Part shown: positions 32,681 to 43,146 of the stretch, piece by piece
Position numbering within the stretch: the first letter of the stretch is position 1
Layout: every line of letters begins with the position of its first letter
Source of the DNA: Leifsonia sp052114085
Lineage (GTDB): Bacteria; Actinomycetota; Actinomycetes; Actinomycetales; Microbacteriaceae
Assembly (NCBI RefSeq): GCF_052114085.1
Contig: NZ_JBFREB010000001.1
Span: 2,728,001-2,792,000, forward strand
DNA: 64,000 nt
Direction: 5' to 3'
Translations under genes and position numbers: made by a program
Notes under the pieces: model-generated
The model's database searches: none
Seen by the model: only the letters and a program-made list of their open reading frames with translations
What the model was told of the DNA's origin: nothing

Positions 32681-32705
32681 TATAAACAAACGTTTAGATA
32701 TAAAC
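32681..32705. promoter_or_regulatory. AT-rich operator-like repeat before TetR gene
   Basis: TATAAAC (32681-32687), AAACGTTT palindrome (32688-32695), and a second TATAAAC (32699-32705) form a compact direct and inverted repeat in the 78-bp gap between the divergent 99-aa and TetR genes. It likely holds both promoters and the TetR operator. Confidence 0.5.
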
Positions 32706-32745
32706 TACGCCTGTCAGAGGCAGAGCACAACTCGGGAGGAACGAC

Positions 32746-33318
32746 GTGGCACGACGGTATGACCGGGTCGAAAGCGAACGCCTGTTGGTGGAGGCGAGCA
32801 TCGTCGAATTCGCCCAGAGCGGGATCGGCGGTGCACGCATCGAGAAGATCGCCGACCGCGCCGGGGTCAACAAGGCGTCCATCTACGCCTACATCGGCAA
32901 CAAGGAGGACCTCTTCGAGGCCGCGTTGCAGACCAAGCTCGGGGAACTCGCGCACACCGTCGCGATCCGGTCCGACGACGTCAGCTCCTACGCCGTCGAC
33001 CTCTTCGACTTCCTCACCGAGGACCCGGTGGTCGCCTGGTTGTTCGAGCAGGAGGCGCTGTATTACGGATCCGCAGACGTGCCTGCGTTCGAGGCGAGGG
33101 CCGGCTATTTCCAGTCCCGCGTCCACGCTGTACGGGAGGCGCTGGGTGAGGGCGGGGACGCCGAAGCGACCTACTTCGCGATCATCGCCATGTGCTACTG
33201 GTTCGTGGCTGCACCGCAGATGGTGCGAATGGTGTTCCCTGACGTGCCGGAGGCCGAGGTCAAGACCCGGTATCGCGAGCGCATCAGGGCGACCGCCCGC
33301 TCCATGCTCGCCACCTAG
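32746..33318 (+). CDS. TetR-family transcriptional regulator
   Basis: A 190-aa regulator. The HTH reads IEKIADRAGVNKASIYAYIGNKEDLFEAAL, and the C-terminal domain spans about 75-190 (LFDFLTEDPVVAWLF, YFAIIAMCYWFVAAPQMV), similar to TetR proteins with a large hydrophobic ligand pocket. GTG 32746 follows GGGAGGA by five bases. Its likely targets are its own gene and the divergent 99-aa gene, and through that gene benE. Confidence 0.82.
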   Translation: MARRYDRVESERLLVEASIVEFAQSGIGGARIEKIADRAGVNKASIYAYIGNKEDLFEAALQTKLGELAHTVAIRSDDVSSYAVDLFDFLTEDPVVAWLFEQEALYYGSADVPAFEARAGYFQSRVHAVREALGEGGDAEATYFAIIAMCYWFVAAPQMVRMVFPDVPEAEVKTRYRERIRATARSMLAT

Positions 33319-33429
33319 GGGCCGGCGCGATCGCAAAACGCTGCATAGCCAAACACCTCCGAAGCACTGCATCATGCGGCCAGATGGGCAAACGCGCATT
33401 GTGAATGACATTTGGGGAGGTTGGTTCTG

Positions 33430-33846
33430 ATGACTCGGACGGAAACTCACGACGCTGCTCAGCGCTCAGGCTGGGTCGGCTGGATCTACTTCGCAGGGAT
33501 CGTGCTGTTGATCGGTGCGGCCATCGACATCATCTATGGCCTCATGGCGATCATCGGCCCGAACACGGCGTACTTCGTCGGCGCGCAGGGCGGCGTCGCA
33601 TCGTTCAACGTCGCCGGGTGGGGATGGTGGTCGCTGATCATCGGCCTGGCCATGGTCGTGCTGGCGTTCTTCCTCCTGACCGGCCGCACGTGGGCTCGCA
33701 TTCTCGTCACGATCGTCGTCGCGATCAACGCGGTGAGCCATGTGCTGTCGCTGCCCGCACAGCCGTGGTGGGCGATCATCATGATCGCGCTCGACGTGTT
33801 GGTGATCTACGCGGTGACGGTCCACGGCAGAGAACTCCGCTCCTGA
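33430..33846 (+). CDS. DUF7144-type four-helix membrane protein
   Basis: A 138-aa membrane protein with four hydrophobic helices: WVGWIYFAGIVLLIGAAIDIIYGL; WWSLIIGLAMVVLAFFLL; ARILVTIVVAINAVSHV; WWAIIMIALDVLVIYAV. The first-helix loop reads IIGPNTAYFVGAQGG. This is the pattern of a widespread actinobacterial family (DUF7144) of unknown function. GGGGAGG nine bases before ATG 33430. Confidence 0.75.
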   Translation: MTRTETHDAAQRSGWVGWIYFAGIVLLIGAAIDIIYGLMAIIGPNTAYFVGAQGGVASFNVAGWGWWSLIIGLAMVVLAFFLLTGRTWARILVTIVVAINAVSHVLSLPAQPWWAIIMIALDVLVIYAVTVHGRELRS

Positions 33847-34407
33847 CGACGGTTTTCTCGCCGTGCTGTGATTTCCACCGCGTTAACCAGCGCGTGCGAA
33901 ACTCGCGCTACCGGCAGAAATCGCTTCATGAGCGGAGCGGATGCTGAAGGCCGAACCACATGATGTGGTCGGCATAGGCGTGACCGCCGATTCGGCCGCG
34001 GGGGTGGCCACGGCGGTCACGCCGCCTGGGCGTTAGGGGCGTACTGGAACGCAACAATCGAGCGCGTCCCCCGTCAGGACGCGGCTAATGAGCGCCAGCG
34101 GGGCAGGCGCGCAGCTTTAGAGCTTGTGTACAAAAACCGGCGCGACGGATGGCTTCCCTTTGGGCGCTCCAGCAAAGGTGACCCCCGTTCTGGGTGTACA
34201 GAACGGTCTTGTCCCCCATAATGCGGACAAGTACTCTCATCTCTGAGCCGACGTGACCGCCCGACATTCGGTCGCGGGTGGCTCGATGTAGGGGAACCCA
34301 TCCCCTCGCTCTACGTCGACCCGACGACGCGGCACCCCGTTGCGCTCCTCTCGAGCGCGCACGCTTGCGCCTGCCGGGTCCTGACCCGAACAGAATGTGA
34401 GTGTGTG
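33847..34407. other. 561-bp gene-free gap with several hairpins
   Basis: I see no convincing gene here. It holds a palindrome ACCACAT-G-ATGTGGT (33955-33969), a 13-bp perfect inverted repeat (33977-33989 with 34011-34023), an 8-bp hairpin (34185-34192 with 34199-34206), and a GGGGA/TCCCC stem with flanking pairing (34284-34318). A 60-codon frame on the minus strand (34085-34267) has no ribosome site and no recognisable family. It lies just upstream of the SipW island and may hold its promoter and leader. Confidence 0.5.
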
Positions 34408-34980
34408 ATGAACAGGTTCCTGAAAGGCGCGATCTCCGGGGCGGCGGGAGTCGCCCTCCTCCTCGGGGGAGCCGGATCCTTCGCCCTCTGGAACGGGACC
34501 GCCAGCGCTGCGGCAGGCACCGTGCAGTCTGGGACGATGACGATCGCGAACACCCCCGGTTCCACGCCGGCCTGGACAGTCACCCACGGCGGCGTGACGA
34601 CCGCGATCGCGTCGATCGGCGCCTTCCGCCTCGTTCCGGGCGACACCCTGACCCTCACACAGAAGGTCGACATCTCGGCCTCCGGCGACAACCTCTCCGC
34701 GATCCTGAGCCTCGACCCCACGTCGATCGTCGTTGGAGGCAACGCCGCGAGCTCGGAGCTGGCGAGCGCTCTGGCGCGGACCGCGACCATGACGATCCCC
34801 GGCACCCTTCCCGCCGGGCTCACCGCGGGCCCGGCGCCGTACTCGTACAAGGTCACGGGTGCCCTGGGCACGAAGACGGTCACCATCGTGCTGAGCGCGC
34901 CATTCGACGCAGCAGGCACGGCCGCGCAGGGCGGCACCATCGATCTGACAAAGCTCGCGTTCAAGCTGGCACAGCAGTAG
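34408..34980 (+). CDS. Exported protein with SipW-type alternate signal peptide
   Basis: A 190-aa protein. The N-terminus NRFLKGAISGAAGVALLLGGAGSFALWN has the twin features of alternate (SipW-dependent) signal peptides: a Lys/Gly start and a GSFALWN end. The mature part is a small beta-rich domain (TMTIANTPGSTPAWTVTH to IDLTKLAFKLAQQ) with no Cys. ATG 34408 is preferred to GTG 34405. It is first in a run with a second such protein and a SipW-like peptidase, so the products may form surface fibres or a matrix as TasA does in Bacillus. Confidence 0.8.
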   Translation: MNRFLKGAISGAAGVALLLGGAGSFALWNGTASAAAGTVQSGTMTIANTPGSTPAWTVTHGGVTTAIASIGAFRLVPGDTLTLTQKVDISASGDNLSAILSLDPTSIVVGGNAASSELASALARTATMTIPGTLPAGLTAGPAPYSYKVTGALGTKTVTIVLSAPFDAAGTAAQGGTIDLTKLAFKLAQQ

Positions 34981-35026
34981 CAGGGCGAGCGCAACCAGTC
35001 AGGCGAGCATCCGGGGAGGGGAGGCG

Positions 35027-35983
35027 ATGATGTCCGATGTGCGAAGGGGATGGAGTGCGCTGCGCACAGGCGCATTGGCCGCTCCCGCGCTCGCCGCTGC
35101 CATTGTCGTCGCCGCCCTCCTCCCCGGGACCGGAAGCTACGCCCTCTGGAACGGCGCTACCACCACGGATGCCGGGACCGTCACGGCGGCCACCGTCTCG
35201 GTGACGGAGACAATGGCGCCGTACCTCGACGTCGCCTTCCGATCCGGACGCACCAGCGCGACCGGAGGCGTGCTCGTCACCAACACGAGCAGTGTCACCG
35301 CGTCCGTGACCACCGTCGCGACACTCGGTCCCGGCAGTTCCGCCCCTCTGGCAGCAGCCATCGCGGTCCTCGCGTGGCCCACCGCGAGCACCGCATCCTG
35401 CACCGCCTCCGCCGTGGTACCACCAACCGCGTACTCCGCGACGTGGGCGTCGGCGGCGGGTGTGCCACTGACCGGCACGCTCGGCCCCGCCGCCCTCGGC
35501 CCCGGCGCATCGACCGGCTACTGCGTACGGACGACCATGAACGTCGCGTCGGCCTCCGGAATCGCCAGCGGGTCGGCGATCGACATCGCGATGACAACGA
35601 CGGTGAGCGCCGGCAGCACCTGGTCGAGCACGGCGACCACCGGCGCCAGACAGTCATTCGCCGACGACCTCGCTCCGTCCGCGCCGACGGCCCTGACCGC
35701 GAGCGCCACTGCCGGCTCGAGCGACGGAGTGGGCCTGTCGTGGGCGGCCGCGACAGACAACGTGGGCGTGGTCGGATACGACGTGTACCGCAGCGGCGCG
35801 GCAGCACCGATCGGCTCCACCTCCTCAACGACGTTCACCGACGACGGCGCAGCCGCCGACACGGAATACACCTACTCGGTCGTCGCTCGGGATGCCGTCG
35901 GCCTGACGTCGCCGGCAGCCACGTTGGTGGTCGGGCCGACCGCAGCAGCCCCGGCCTCCTCGCCGGCCCCGGTGACTCCGTGA
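35027..35983 (+). CDS. Exported SipW-signal protein with fibronectin type III domain
   Basis: A 318-aa protein. N-terminal signal with ALAAAIVVAALLPGTGSYALWN; beta-rich middle; a FN3 domain at about 215-300 (APSAPTALTASATAGSSDG; GLSWAAATDNVGVVGYDVYRSG; YTYSVVARDAVG); Pro/Ala tail. ATG 35027 or 35030 follows GGGGAGGGGAGG. Its stop overlaps the peptidase GTG. Likely a cell-surface or matrix component. Confidence 0.8.
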   Translation: MMSDVRRGWSALRTGALAAPALAAAIVVAALLPGTGSYALWNGATTTDAGTVTAATVSVTETMAPYLDVAFRSGRTSATGGVLVTNTSSVTASVTTVATLGPGSSAPLAAAIAVLAWPTASTASCTASAVVPPTAYSATWASAAGVPLTGTLGPAALGPGASTGYCVRTTMNVASASGIASGSAIDIAMTTTVSAGSTWSSTATTGARQSFADDLAPSAPTALTASATAGSSDGVGLSWAAATDNVGVVGYDVYRSGAAAPIGSTSSTTFTDDGAAADTEYTYSVVARDAVGLTSPAATLVVGPTAAAPASSPAPVTP

Positions 35984-36678
35984 GGTCCACGAAGACGAAG
36001 TCCTTACTGGAGTACCTCGGCATCGGACTGAGCGCCGGACTCCTCGGCCTCGTCATCCTGGTCGCCCTCGCCGCCATCGTGGTGCCGAAGGTCGCCGGAG
36101 CGACCCCCGCGACCATCCTGACCAGCTCGATGGAGCCCACGCTTCCGCCCGGCACCCTGGTCATCGTGAAGCCGGTGCCGGTGCAACAGATCCGCATCGG
36201 CGACGTCATGACCTACCAGCTCCGCTCCGGCGACCCGGCCGTCGTCTCGCACCGAGTGATCGCGATCACCCGGTCGACCACCGGAGGGCTCACGTTCACC
36301 ACCCGAGGCGACGACAACGCGGAGACGGATCCCCCGGTCATCCCGGCCCAGGTGCGCGGAGTCGTCTGGTACAGCGTGCCGCTACTGGGCTATGTCAACA
36401 GCGCCCTCGACCACGGGCAGCGCTCGTGGATTCTGCCCGCCCTGGGTGTGCTGCTCCTGCTCTACTCCGGCTACATGGTCCTTCGCGGCGCCCTGGCGAC
36501 CGCCTCCAGGCGTCGGGCGGACGCTCAGGCGCGCACCGACGCCGATGCCCTCGGACGCCCACTCGAGCCCCGACCCGAAGTGGGGGCTGCCCCCGCGGAG
36601 CCGGCCATGAGAGCGTCAACCCAGGATCACTCCGATGTGCTCCCGCACTTTCGAACCCGAATCGAAGGACAACGATGA
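35980..36678 (+). CDS. sipW: Signal peptidase I, SipW/ER type
   Basis: A 232-aa membrane serine protease. N-terminal helix (GIGLSAGLLGLVILVALAAIVV); catalytic Ser in ILTSSMEPTLPPGTLVIVKP; SHRVIAI where the bacterial Lys is replaced by His, the mark of the SipW/ER (S26B) class; RGDDNAETDPPVIPAQVRG box; C-terminal helix (LPALGVLLLLYSGYMVL). It should process the two upstream alternate-signal proteins. The GTG start overlaps the FN3 gene stop; its stop overlaps the next gene by ATGA. Confidence 0.9.
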   Translation: MRSTKTKSLLEYLGIGLSAGLLGLVILVALAAIVVPKVAGATPATILTSSMEPTLPPGTLVIVKPVPVQQIRIGDVMTYQLRSGDPAVVSHRVIAITRSTTGGLTFTTRGDDNAETDPPVIPAQVRGVVWYSVPLLGYVNSALDHGQRSWILPALGVLLLLYSGYMVLRGALATASRRRADAQARTDADALGRPLEPRPEVGAAPAEPAMRASTQDHSDVLPHFRTRIEGQR

Positions 36679-37064
36679 TGACCTTTTCAACTGAGGCCCC
36701 TGTCGACCCCGACGCAGCCGCTTCGCTCGCGCATGTGATGCTCGAGTCGGAGATCCAGGCGCGGATCGCAGCCGTCCGCGAGCTCGCCAAGCAACGCAAA
36801 GCCATCCACGAGGCGCTCGCGGCTTACGAGGAAGGCTGGAACGCGGCGGTCAAGGAAGGCTGGACGGTCGAGCAGCTTCAGCAGATCGGCCTGAAAGAGA
36901 CCCCGTTCGAGACGTCCGCCGACGCGCGCCCAGCCGTTGAAGCCGTCACGCCGTATGCGGCGCCGGTGGCCATCAGCACCGAGTACCGGTCGGACGTCTC
37001 CACGACGCCGAGCTACGACACGCCCTCATTCGGTGGCCCGGTGGCGGTCCCGTTCAACGGCTGA
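36675..37064 (+). CDS. Hypothetical protein, last gene of the SipW island
   Basis: A 129-aa soluble protein. The first half is a charged helix (SLAHVMLESEIQARIAAVRE; KQRKAIHEALAAYEEGWNAA; KEGWTVEQLQQIGLKE) that looks like a coiled coil with a DNA- or partner-binding end; the second half is low-complexity (Pro/Thr/Ser). ATG 36675 overlaps the sipW stop by four bases with AAGGAC upstream. No family recognised. GGGAGA-cgaa-TCTCCC (37070-37085) downstream may end the operon. Confidence 0.6.
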   Translation: MMTFSTEAPVDPDAAASLAHVMLESEIQARIAAVRELAKQRKAIHEALAAYEEGWNAAVKEGWTVEQLQQIGLKETPFETSADARPAVEAVTPYAAPVAISTEYRSDVSTTPSYDTPSFGGPVAVPFNG

Positions 37065-37218
37065 GCGCCGGGAGACGAATCTCCCCGTCCCGCCGGCCGG
37101 TTGCGAGAGTGATCCTGTTGCGATCGAGTTGGAATCTACGGCACGCCAGAGCGGTGGGGCCGCCCGCCCGAGGCGAATAGAGTCGGACCACCCTTCCCGA
37201 TGAGCAGAGGAGCTTCAC

Positions 37219-38202
37219 GTGCGCACGGTCAGACTCGGTAAGAGCGGTCTTGAGATCAGCGGGCTCGTGCTCGGGATGATGTCGTACGGCGACCCGGAAC
37301 GCGGCGGCCATCCGTGGAGCGTCGGCGTCGACGAGGCGCGGCCCTTCGTGCGCCGGGCTTTCGAGGCGGGCGTCACGAGCTTCGACACAGCGAACGTGTA
37401 CTCCCTCGGCTCCAGCGAGGAGATCACCGGCGCCCTGCTGGCGGAACTCGGGTCGCGCGAGGACGTCCAGATCTTCACGAAGGTGAACGGGCGAATGCGC
37501 GACGGGCGAAACGGCGCAGGACTCTCTCGCGCCGCGATCATGCACGAGATCGACGCCTCGCTCACTCGTCTGGGAACCGATTACGTGGACCTGTACCAGA
37601 TCCACCGCTTCGATCGGCACGTTCCGATGGAGGAGACGATGGAGGCGCTCAACGATGTGGTCAAGGCGGGCAAGGCGCGCTACATCGGCGCCTCCAGCAT
37701 GTGGGCGTGGCAGTTCGCCGAGCTCCAGCGGGTCGCTGAGCTGAACCATTGGACCCGGTTCGTGTCGATGCAGGACCAGTACAACCTGCTCGATCGTGAA
37801 GAGGAGCGCGAGATGCACCCCTACTGCCGAGCCACCGGTATTGGTGTGCTGCCTTGGAGCCCGCTCGCGCGTGGCCGGCTCACCCGCCCGTGGGATGCTC
37901 CCGGCTCCGGCACGCGTGCCGACAACGACGAGTTCGGCAAGACGTTGTACCGCGCGCAGGAGGAGTCGAATCGCGCCATCGTCGACGCGGTCGCCGCCGT
38001 CGCCGCCGAACGGGATGTGCCGATGGCGCAGGTCGCGCTGGCCTGGGTGGCCGGGCGTGACTCCGTGACCGCACCGATCGTCGGCGCGACCAAACCCCAC
38101 CACATCGACGACGCGGTGGCGGCTCTCGAGCTCGCGCTCACCGACGACGAAGTAGCCCGTCTCGCGGCGGCCTACACGCCCCGGGAGCCTGCCGGGTTCT
38201 GA
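37219..38202 (+). CDS. Aldo/keto reductase
   Basis: A 327-aa NADPH-dependent oxidoreductase. TVRLGKSGLEISGLVLGMMSYG, catalytic-region SFDTANVYSLGSSEEITG (Asp, Tyr), TRLGTDYVDLYQIHRFD (His), and GASSMWAWQFAELQ. The C-terminus has PIVGATKPHHIDDAV for cofactor binding. GTG 37219 follows AGGAG by six bases. It resembles the YajO/YvtA group. Substrate unknown. Confidence 0.88.
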   Translation: MRTVRLGKSGLEISGLVLGMMSYGDPERGGHPWSVGVDEARPFVRRAFEAGVTSFDTANVYSLGSSEEITGALLAELGSREDVQIFTKVNGRMRDGRNGAGLSRAAIMHEIDASLTRLGTDYVDLYQIHRFDRHVPMEETMEALNDVVKAGKARYIGASSMWAWQFAELQRVAELNHWTRFVSMQDQYNLLDREEEREMHPYCRATGIGVLPWSPLARGRLTRPWDAPGSGTRADNDEFGKTLYRAQEESNRAIVDAVAAVAAERDVPMAQVALAWVAGRDSVTAPIVGATKPHHIDDAVAALELALTDDEVARLAAAYTPREPAGF

Positions 38203-38256
38203 CGGCCTCCGAGCTATGGCGGTTACCCGTTGGGGGAGGCTGCCGATAGTCGGAGT

Positions 38257-39210
38257 ATGCGTACTCTGGTGGCTTCCCTGGCCGCGGCGGCCGTCGCGAT
38301 GGCCACGTTCGCAGCCGCGCCCGCGCCTGCCGATGCTGCCTTCGGAAGCCGGCTCTACGTCGACCCGTACAGCGACGCGCGGACAGCGGTCGATAGGCTG
38401 ACGGCGTCCGGCGACGATGAGGCCGCTGCCCTCATCGAGCAGATCGCCAGCCAGCCCACCGCCGTCTGGCTCGGGGACTGGTACAGCCCGACGCTGCTTC
38501 TCAGTGTGATCCAGCGGCACCTGCGGGCGTCATCGGCTCAGGGGGCGACTCCGGTCTTTGTGACGTACGCCGTGCCGGACCGCGACTGCGGTGGTTACTC
38601 GGCAGGCGGGTTCACAGCGGACGCCTACCTCGACTGGAACCGTCAGGTCGCCGCCGCGCTGGCCGGAAGCCATTCCGTCGTGCTGGTGGAACCCGACTCC
38701 CTCGCGATGCTGTCGAGCGCGAAGTGCGCGGGAGTCGCTGACACGCGGCTGCCACTCATCCGGTCGGCCGTCGACATCTTGAATGCGGCCGGCCTCACCA
38801 TCTACCTGGATGGAGGCAATGCCCGCTGGCTGTCCCCGGATGCGCAGGCCGCGTACCTGAGAGCTGCGGGGATCGCCTCGGCGCGCGGATTCTTCACGAA
38901 CGTTTCGAACTTCGACGCGACACAGACCGAGAGGGACTACGCCGGAAGGGTGTCATCCAGAGTCGGTTGGAAGCACTTCGTGATCGACGTCTCGAGAAAT
39001 GGCCACGGCTGGACCGGAGGCTGGTGCAATCCGCCGCGAGCTGCTCTCGGGCAGAACCCGCAGATCACAGAATCGTCCGCTACGAAACTCGACGCGCTGC
39101 TCTGGGTGAAGCATCCGGGTGCGAGCGACGGCGGATGCAACGGCGGTCCGCCGGCCGGCAGCTGGTTCGAGTCGGCTGCGGAGGCTCTGGTCCGGGGAAA
39201 GCTGTCCTGA
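38257..39210 (+). CDS. Secreted glycoside hydrolase family 6 protein
   Basis: A 317-aa extracellular beta-1,4-glucanase-type enzyme. A signal peptide (MRTLVASLAAAAVAMATFAA ending near PADA) is followed by the GH6 domain: RLYVDPYSDARTAV, AVWLGDW, VFVTYAVPDRDCGGYSAGG (catalytic acid Asp), VVLVEPDSLAML, IYLDGGNARWL, GFFTNVSNFDAT, KHFVIDVSRNG and a C-terminal LLWVKHPGASDGGCNGG. There is no carbohydrate-binding module. ATG 38257 is preferred over 38230. It may degrade cellulose or mixed-linkage glucan of plant walls. Confidence 0.88.
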   Translation: MRTLVASLAAAAVAMATFAAAPAPADAAFGSRLYVDPYSDARTAVDRLTASGDDEAAALIEQIASQPTAVWLGDWYSPTLLLSVIQRHLRASSAQGATPVFVTYAVPDRDCGGYSAGGFTADAYLDWNRQVAAALAGSHSVVLVEPDSLAMLSSAKCAGVADTRLPLIRSAVDILNAAGLTIYLDGGNARWLSPDAQAAYLRAAGIASARGFFTNVSNFDATQTERDYAGRVSSRVGWKHFVIDVSRNGHGWTGGWCNPPRAALGQNPQITESSATKLDALLWVKHPGASDGGCNGGPPAGSWFESAAEALVRGKLS

Positions 39211-39310
39211 AGCAGCCCCGTGTCGAGTGTGAGGCTCTTGTCACGGACGGAACGGGTCGCTCACTATGGGGTCGTGGCAGGCGAGGTGGTCTCGTTGCCG
39301 AACACGCGCG

Positions 39311-39409
39311 ATGTTCGAGAAGGCCGGCTTCGCTTTCGAGCGTCACATCGGCAAGAGCAAAACCGTGATGCGGATCCACGTGGACGCAGCCGCGCACGCG
39401 GCACACTAG
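39311..39409 (+). pseudogene. Remnant of a GNAT acetyltransferase C-terminus
   Basis: The frame 39311-39409 reads MFEKAGFAFERHIGKSKTVM then RIHV and an Ala/His tail before TAG. MFEKAGF followed by a basic KSKTVMR strand is the usual C-terminal end of GNAT acetyltransferases. Upstream in the same frame only about 15 codons of weakly similar sequence remain (about 39266 on), and there is no N-terminal or acetyl-CoA loop. It is best read as a decayed gene end between two intact genes. Confidence 0.45.
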
Positions 39410-39427
39410 CTAACGGACCGACGGGCT

Positions 39428-40084
39428 TCAGCGCTCCCACACCGGCCGCGCCTGGCCCGCCAGTTCGATCAGGGGTGCGCTGTCCAGCACGACATGCGAC
39501 TCCGGGATGCCGAAGGCCGGCCACTGGGCGACGATCTCGACCGGCCCGGCGGGTGGCAACGGCCACAGCCACATCCCATCGTCGAAGCGGTAGCTTTCCT
39601 CGCCGCCCCCGCCGCCACCACCGGTCTGGCTGAGGCTGTGCTTCTCCGGAGTGATGCCGTACATCCCGGGCGGCTGGTCGAGGATCAGCTGCTGACCGTC
39701 GCCGAGGACGACGCCGTAGCGGAGCCGGTCGGGGTCGAAGCGCACGAAGTGGCCGTGGATGCTCGACTGCACCTCGCGCCATTCGCTACGGGTGGCGCCA
39801 CCTCGACGGATGCGGCGTTCGATGACGAACTCGACGCCGTTGCTGTAGACCCTGGCCATCGTCAGGATCAGTGCGACGCTGTCGTTGATCGCGATCGTCT
39901 CGTTGATCGGAAAGATCGCGGCGAGCTCGTCATCCGATGGCTTCCACCACGGCGCGGGCGTATGTTCGCTGCCTTCGGTCTCGTCCTCGGGCGGGTCCGG
40001 CGGGAAGAAGCTCACGATGGACACCCGACCATAGAAGATGCTGCAACCGCAAGGGGCGTCTAGAGGCGGACGCCGCCGCGGCAT
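39428..40084 (-). CDS. Hypothetical protein downstream of GH3 gene
   Basis: A protein of 218 aa from ATG 40084, or 198 aa from GTG 40024 (opening VSIVSFFPPDPPEDE), which may be the true start. Soluble, acidic N-terminus, then a beta-rich region (SVALILTMARVYSNGVEFVI; VEIVAQWPAFGIPES), with a seven-Gly linker (QTGGGGGGGEESYRF). It ends with a pattern of aromatic residues near GMWLWPLPP. It sits 24 bp after the GH3 stop on the same strand. No family recognised. Confidence 0.6.
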   Translation of the reverse strand: MPRRRPPLDAPCGCSIFYGRVSIVSFFPPDPPEDETEGSEHTPAPWWKPSDDELAAIFPINETIAINDSVALILTMARVYSNGVEFVIERRIRRGGATRSEWREVQSSIHGHFVRFDPDRLRYGVVLGDGQQLILDQPPGMYGITPEKHSLSQTGGGGGGGEESYRFDDGMWLWPLPPAGPVEIVAQWPAFGIPESHVVLDSAPLIELAGQARPVWER

Positions 40085-40108
40085 TGTCCGCCCATCCGCG
40101 CATCGCCC

Positions 40109-41923
<1,815 letters not shown>

Positions 41924-41931
41924 GTCTTTCC

Positions 41932-43146
41932 TTACAGTCGCTCGAAGACGGCGGCGAGCGCTTGGCCGCCGCCGATGCACATGGTCTCGACGGCGAGGGT
42001 GCCGTCGAGGGCGGGCAGCTCGTGCGCGAGGGTCGCCAGCATCCGCAGGCCCGTCGCCCCGATCGGGTGGCCGATCGAGATACCGCTGCCGCGCGGGTTG
42101 AGTCGCGGGTCCTCGGCGTCGATTCCCCAGTCGGCGAGACAGGCGAGCACCTGCACGGCGAACGCCTCGTTCAGTTCGATCACGTCGATGTCGGACCAGG
42201 CGAGCCCGGCGCGCTGCAGGGCGCGGTTCGCGGCAGGGACGGGGGCGACGCCGAACACGCGCGGGTCGTTGCCGGCGACGGCCCACGATCGCAGCCGCAG
42301 CATCGGGGTGAGGCCGAGCTCAGCGGCGTGCTCGGGCGTCGTGACGATCGCTGCGGCGGCCGCGTCGTTCTGGCCGCTGGAGTTGCCGGCGGTGACCGTG
42401 GCGTCCGGATCGTCACGGCCGAGGATGGGGCGCAGGCCGGCGAGCGCCTCGAGGGTCGTGTCGGCGCGGGGATGCTCATCGCGAGCGACCACGACGTCGC
42501 CGCGCCTGCCGGGCACCGTCACGGGCACCAGCTCGGCATCAAAGGCACCAGACTCCTGCGCCGCGACGGCACGCTGGTGGGAGCGCAGGGCCAGCGCATC
42601 CTGGGCGTCGCGGGGGATGCCGTACTCGCGTCGCAGCGTCTCGGCCGAACCGACGTTCCCCTCCGGCGTCGGGAAGTTCCGGCCGCCGACGGTCTCCCGT
42701 CCGCGGGCCAGGGCGTCGTGCAGCATCAGTCCGCCGGGCGGCAGCCCGCGGCGTCCCTGCTCCGTATAGAGGGGGGCGTTCGACATGGACTCGGCGCCCA
42801 GCGCGATCAGCACCTCGCTCGCACCGGTCTGCACCTCCATCGCGGCGTTGATCACGGCCTGGAGTCCCGACCCGCACCGGCGGTCGAGTTGGTAGCCGGT
42901 CGTCGTCACCGGGAAGCCCGCGTTCAGGGCGGCGACGCGACCGAAGGCGGGCGCCTCCATCGTGGGATACCCCTGGGAACCGATCACGCCCTCCACGACG
43001 GCCGGGTCGATCCCCGTGCGCTCCAGCAGGGCCAACAGCACCGTCTCGGCGAGCGCGAGCGCCGGCACGGGGGCCAGCGCGCCTCCCATCCGGCCGACGG
43101 GCGTCCGCAGGGGCGAGCAGATCACGACCTCCCGCAGCTCAGGCAT
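41932..43146 (-). CDS. pcaF: Beta-ketoadipyl-CoA thiolase (PcaF-type)
   Basis: A 404-aa thiolase that splits 3-oxoadipyl-CoA into succinyl-CoA and acetyl-CoA. Active site Cys in QLDRRCGSGLQAVINAA (about 92); His in NEAFAVQVL region and GHPIGATGLRML; second Cys in ETMCIGGGQALAAVF. Its ATG overlaps the pcaJ stop by eight bases. Position next to pcaIJ and pcaDC supports the beta-ketoadipate role. Confidence 0.85.
   Translation of the reverse strand: MPELREVVICSPLRTPVGRMGGALAPVPALALAETVLLALLERTGIDPAVVEGVIGSQGYPTMEAPAFGRVAALNAGFPVTTTGYQLDRRCGSGLQAVINAAMEVQTGASEVLIALGAESMSNAPLYTEQGRRGLPPGGLMLHDALARGRETVGGRNFPTPEGNVGSAETLRREYGIPRDAQDALALRSHQRAVAAQESGAFDAELVPVTVPGRRGDVVVARDEHPRADTTLEALAGLRPILGRDDPDATVTAGNSSGQNDAAAAAIVTTPEHAAELGLTPMLRLRSWAVAGNDPRVFGVAPVPAANRALQRAGLAWSDIDVIELNEAFAVQVLACLADWGIDAEDPRLNPRGSGISIGHPIGATGLRMLATLAHELPALDGTLAVETMCIGGGQALAAVFERL

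Noticed and set aside
34085..34267. 60-codon frame on the minus strand in the large gap
   Set aside because: No ribosome site, no family, and its span is crossed by an inverted repeat; I treat the gap as non-coding.
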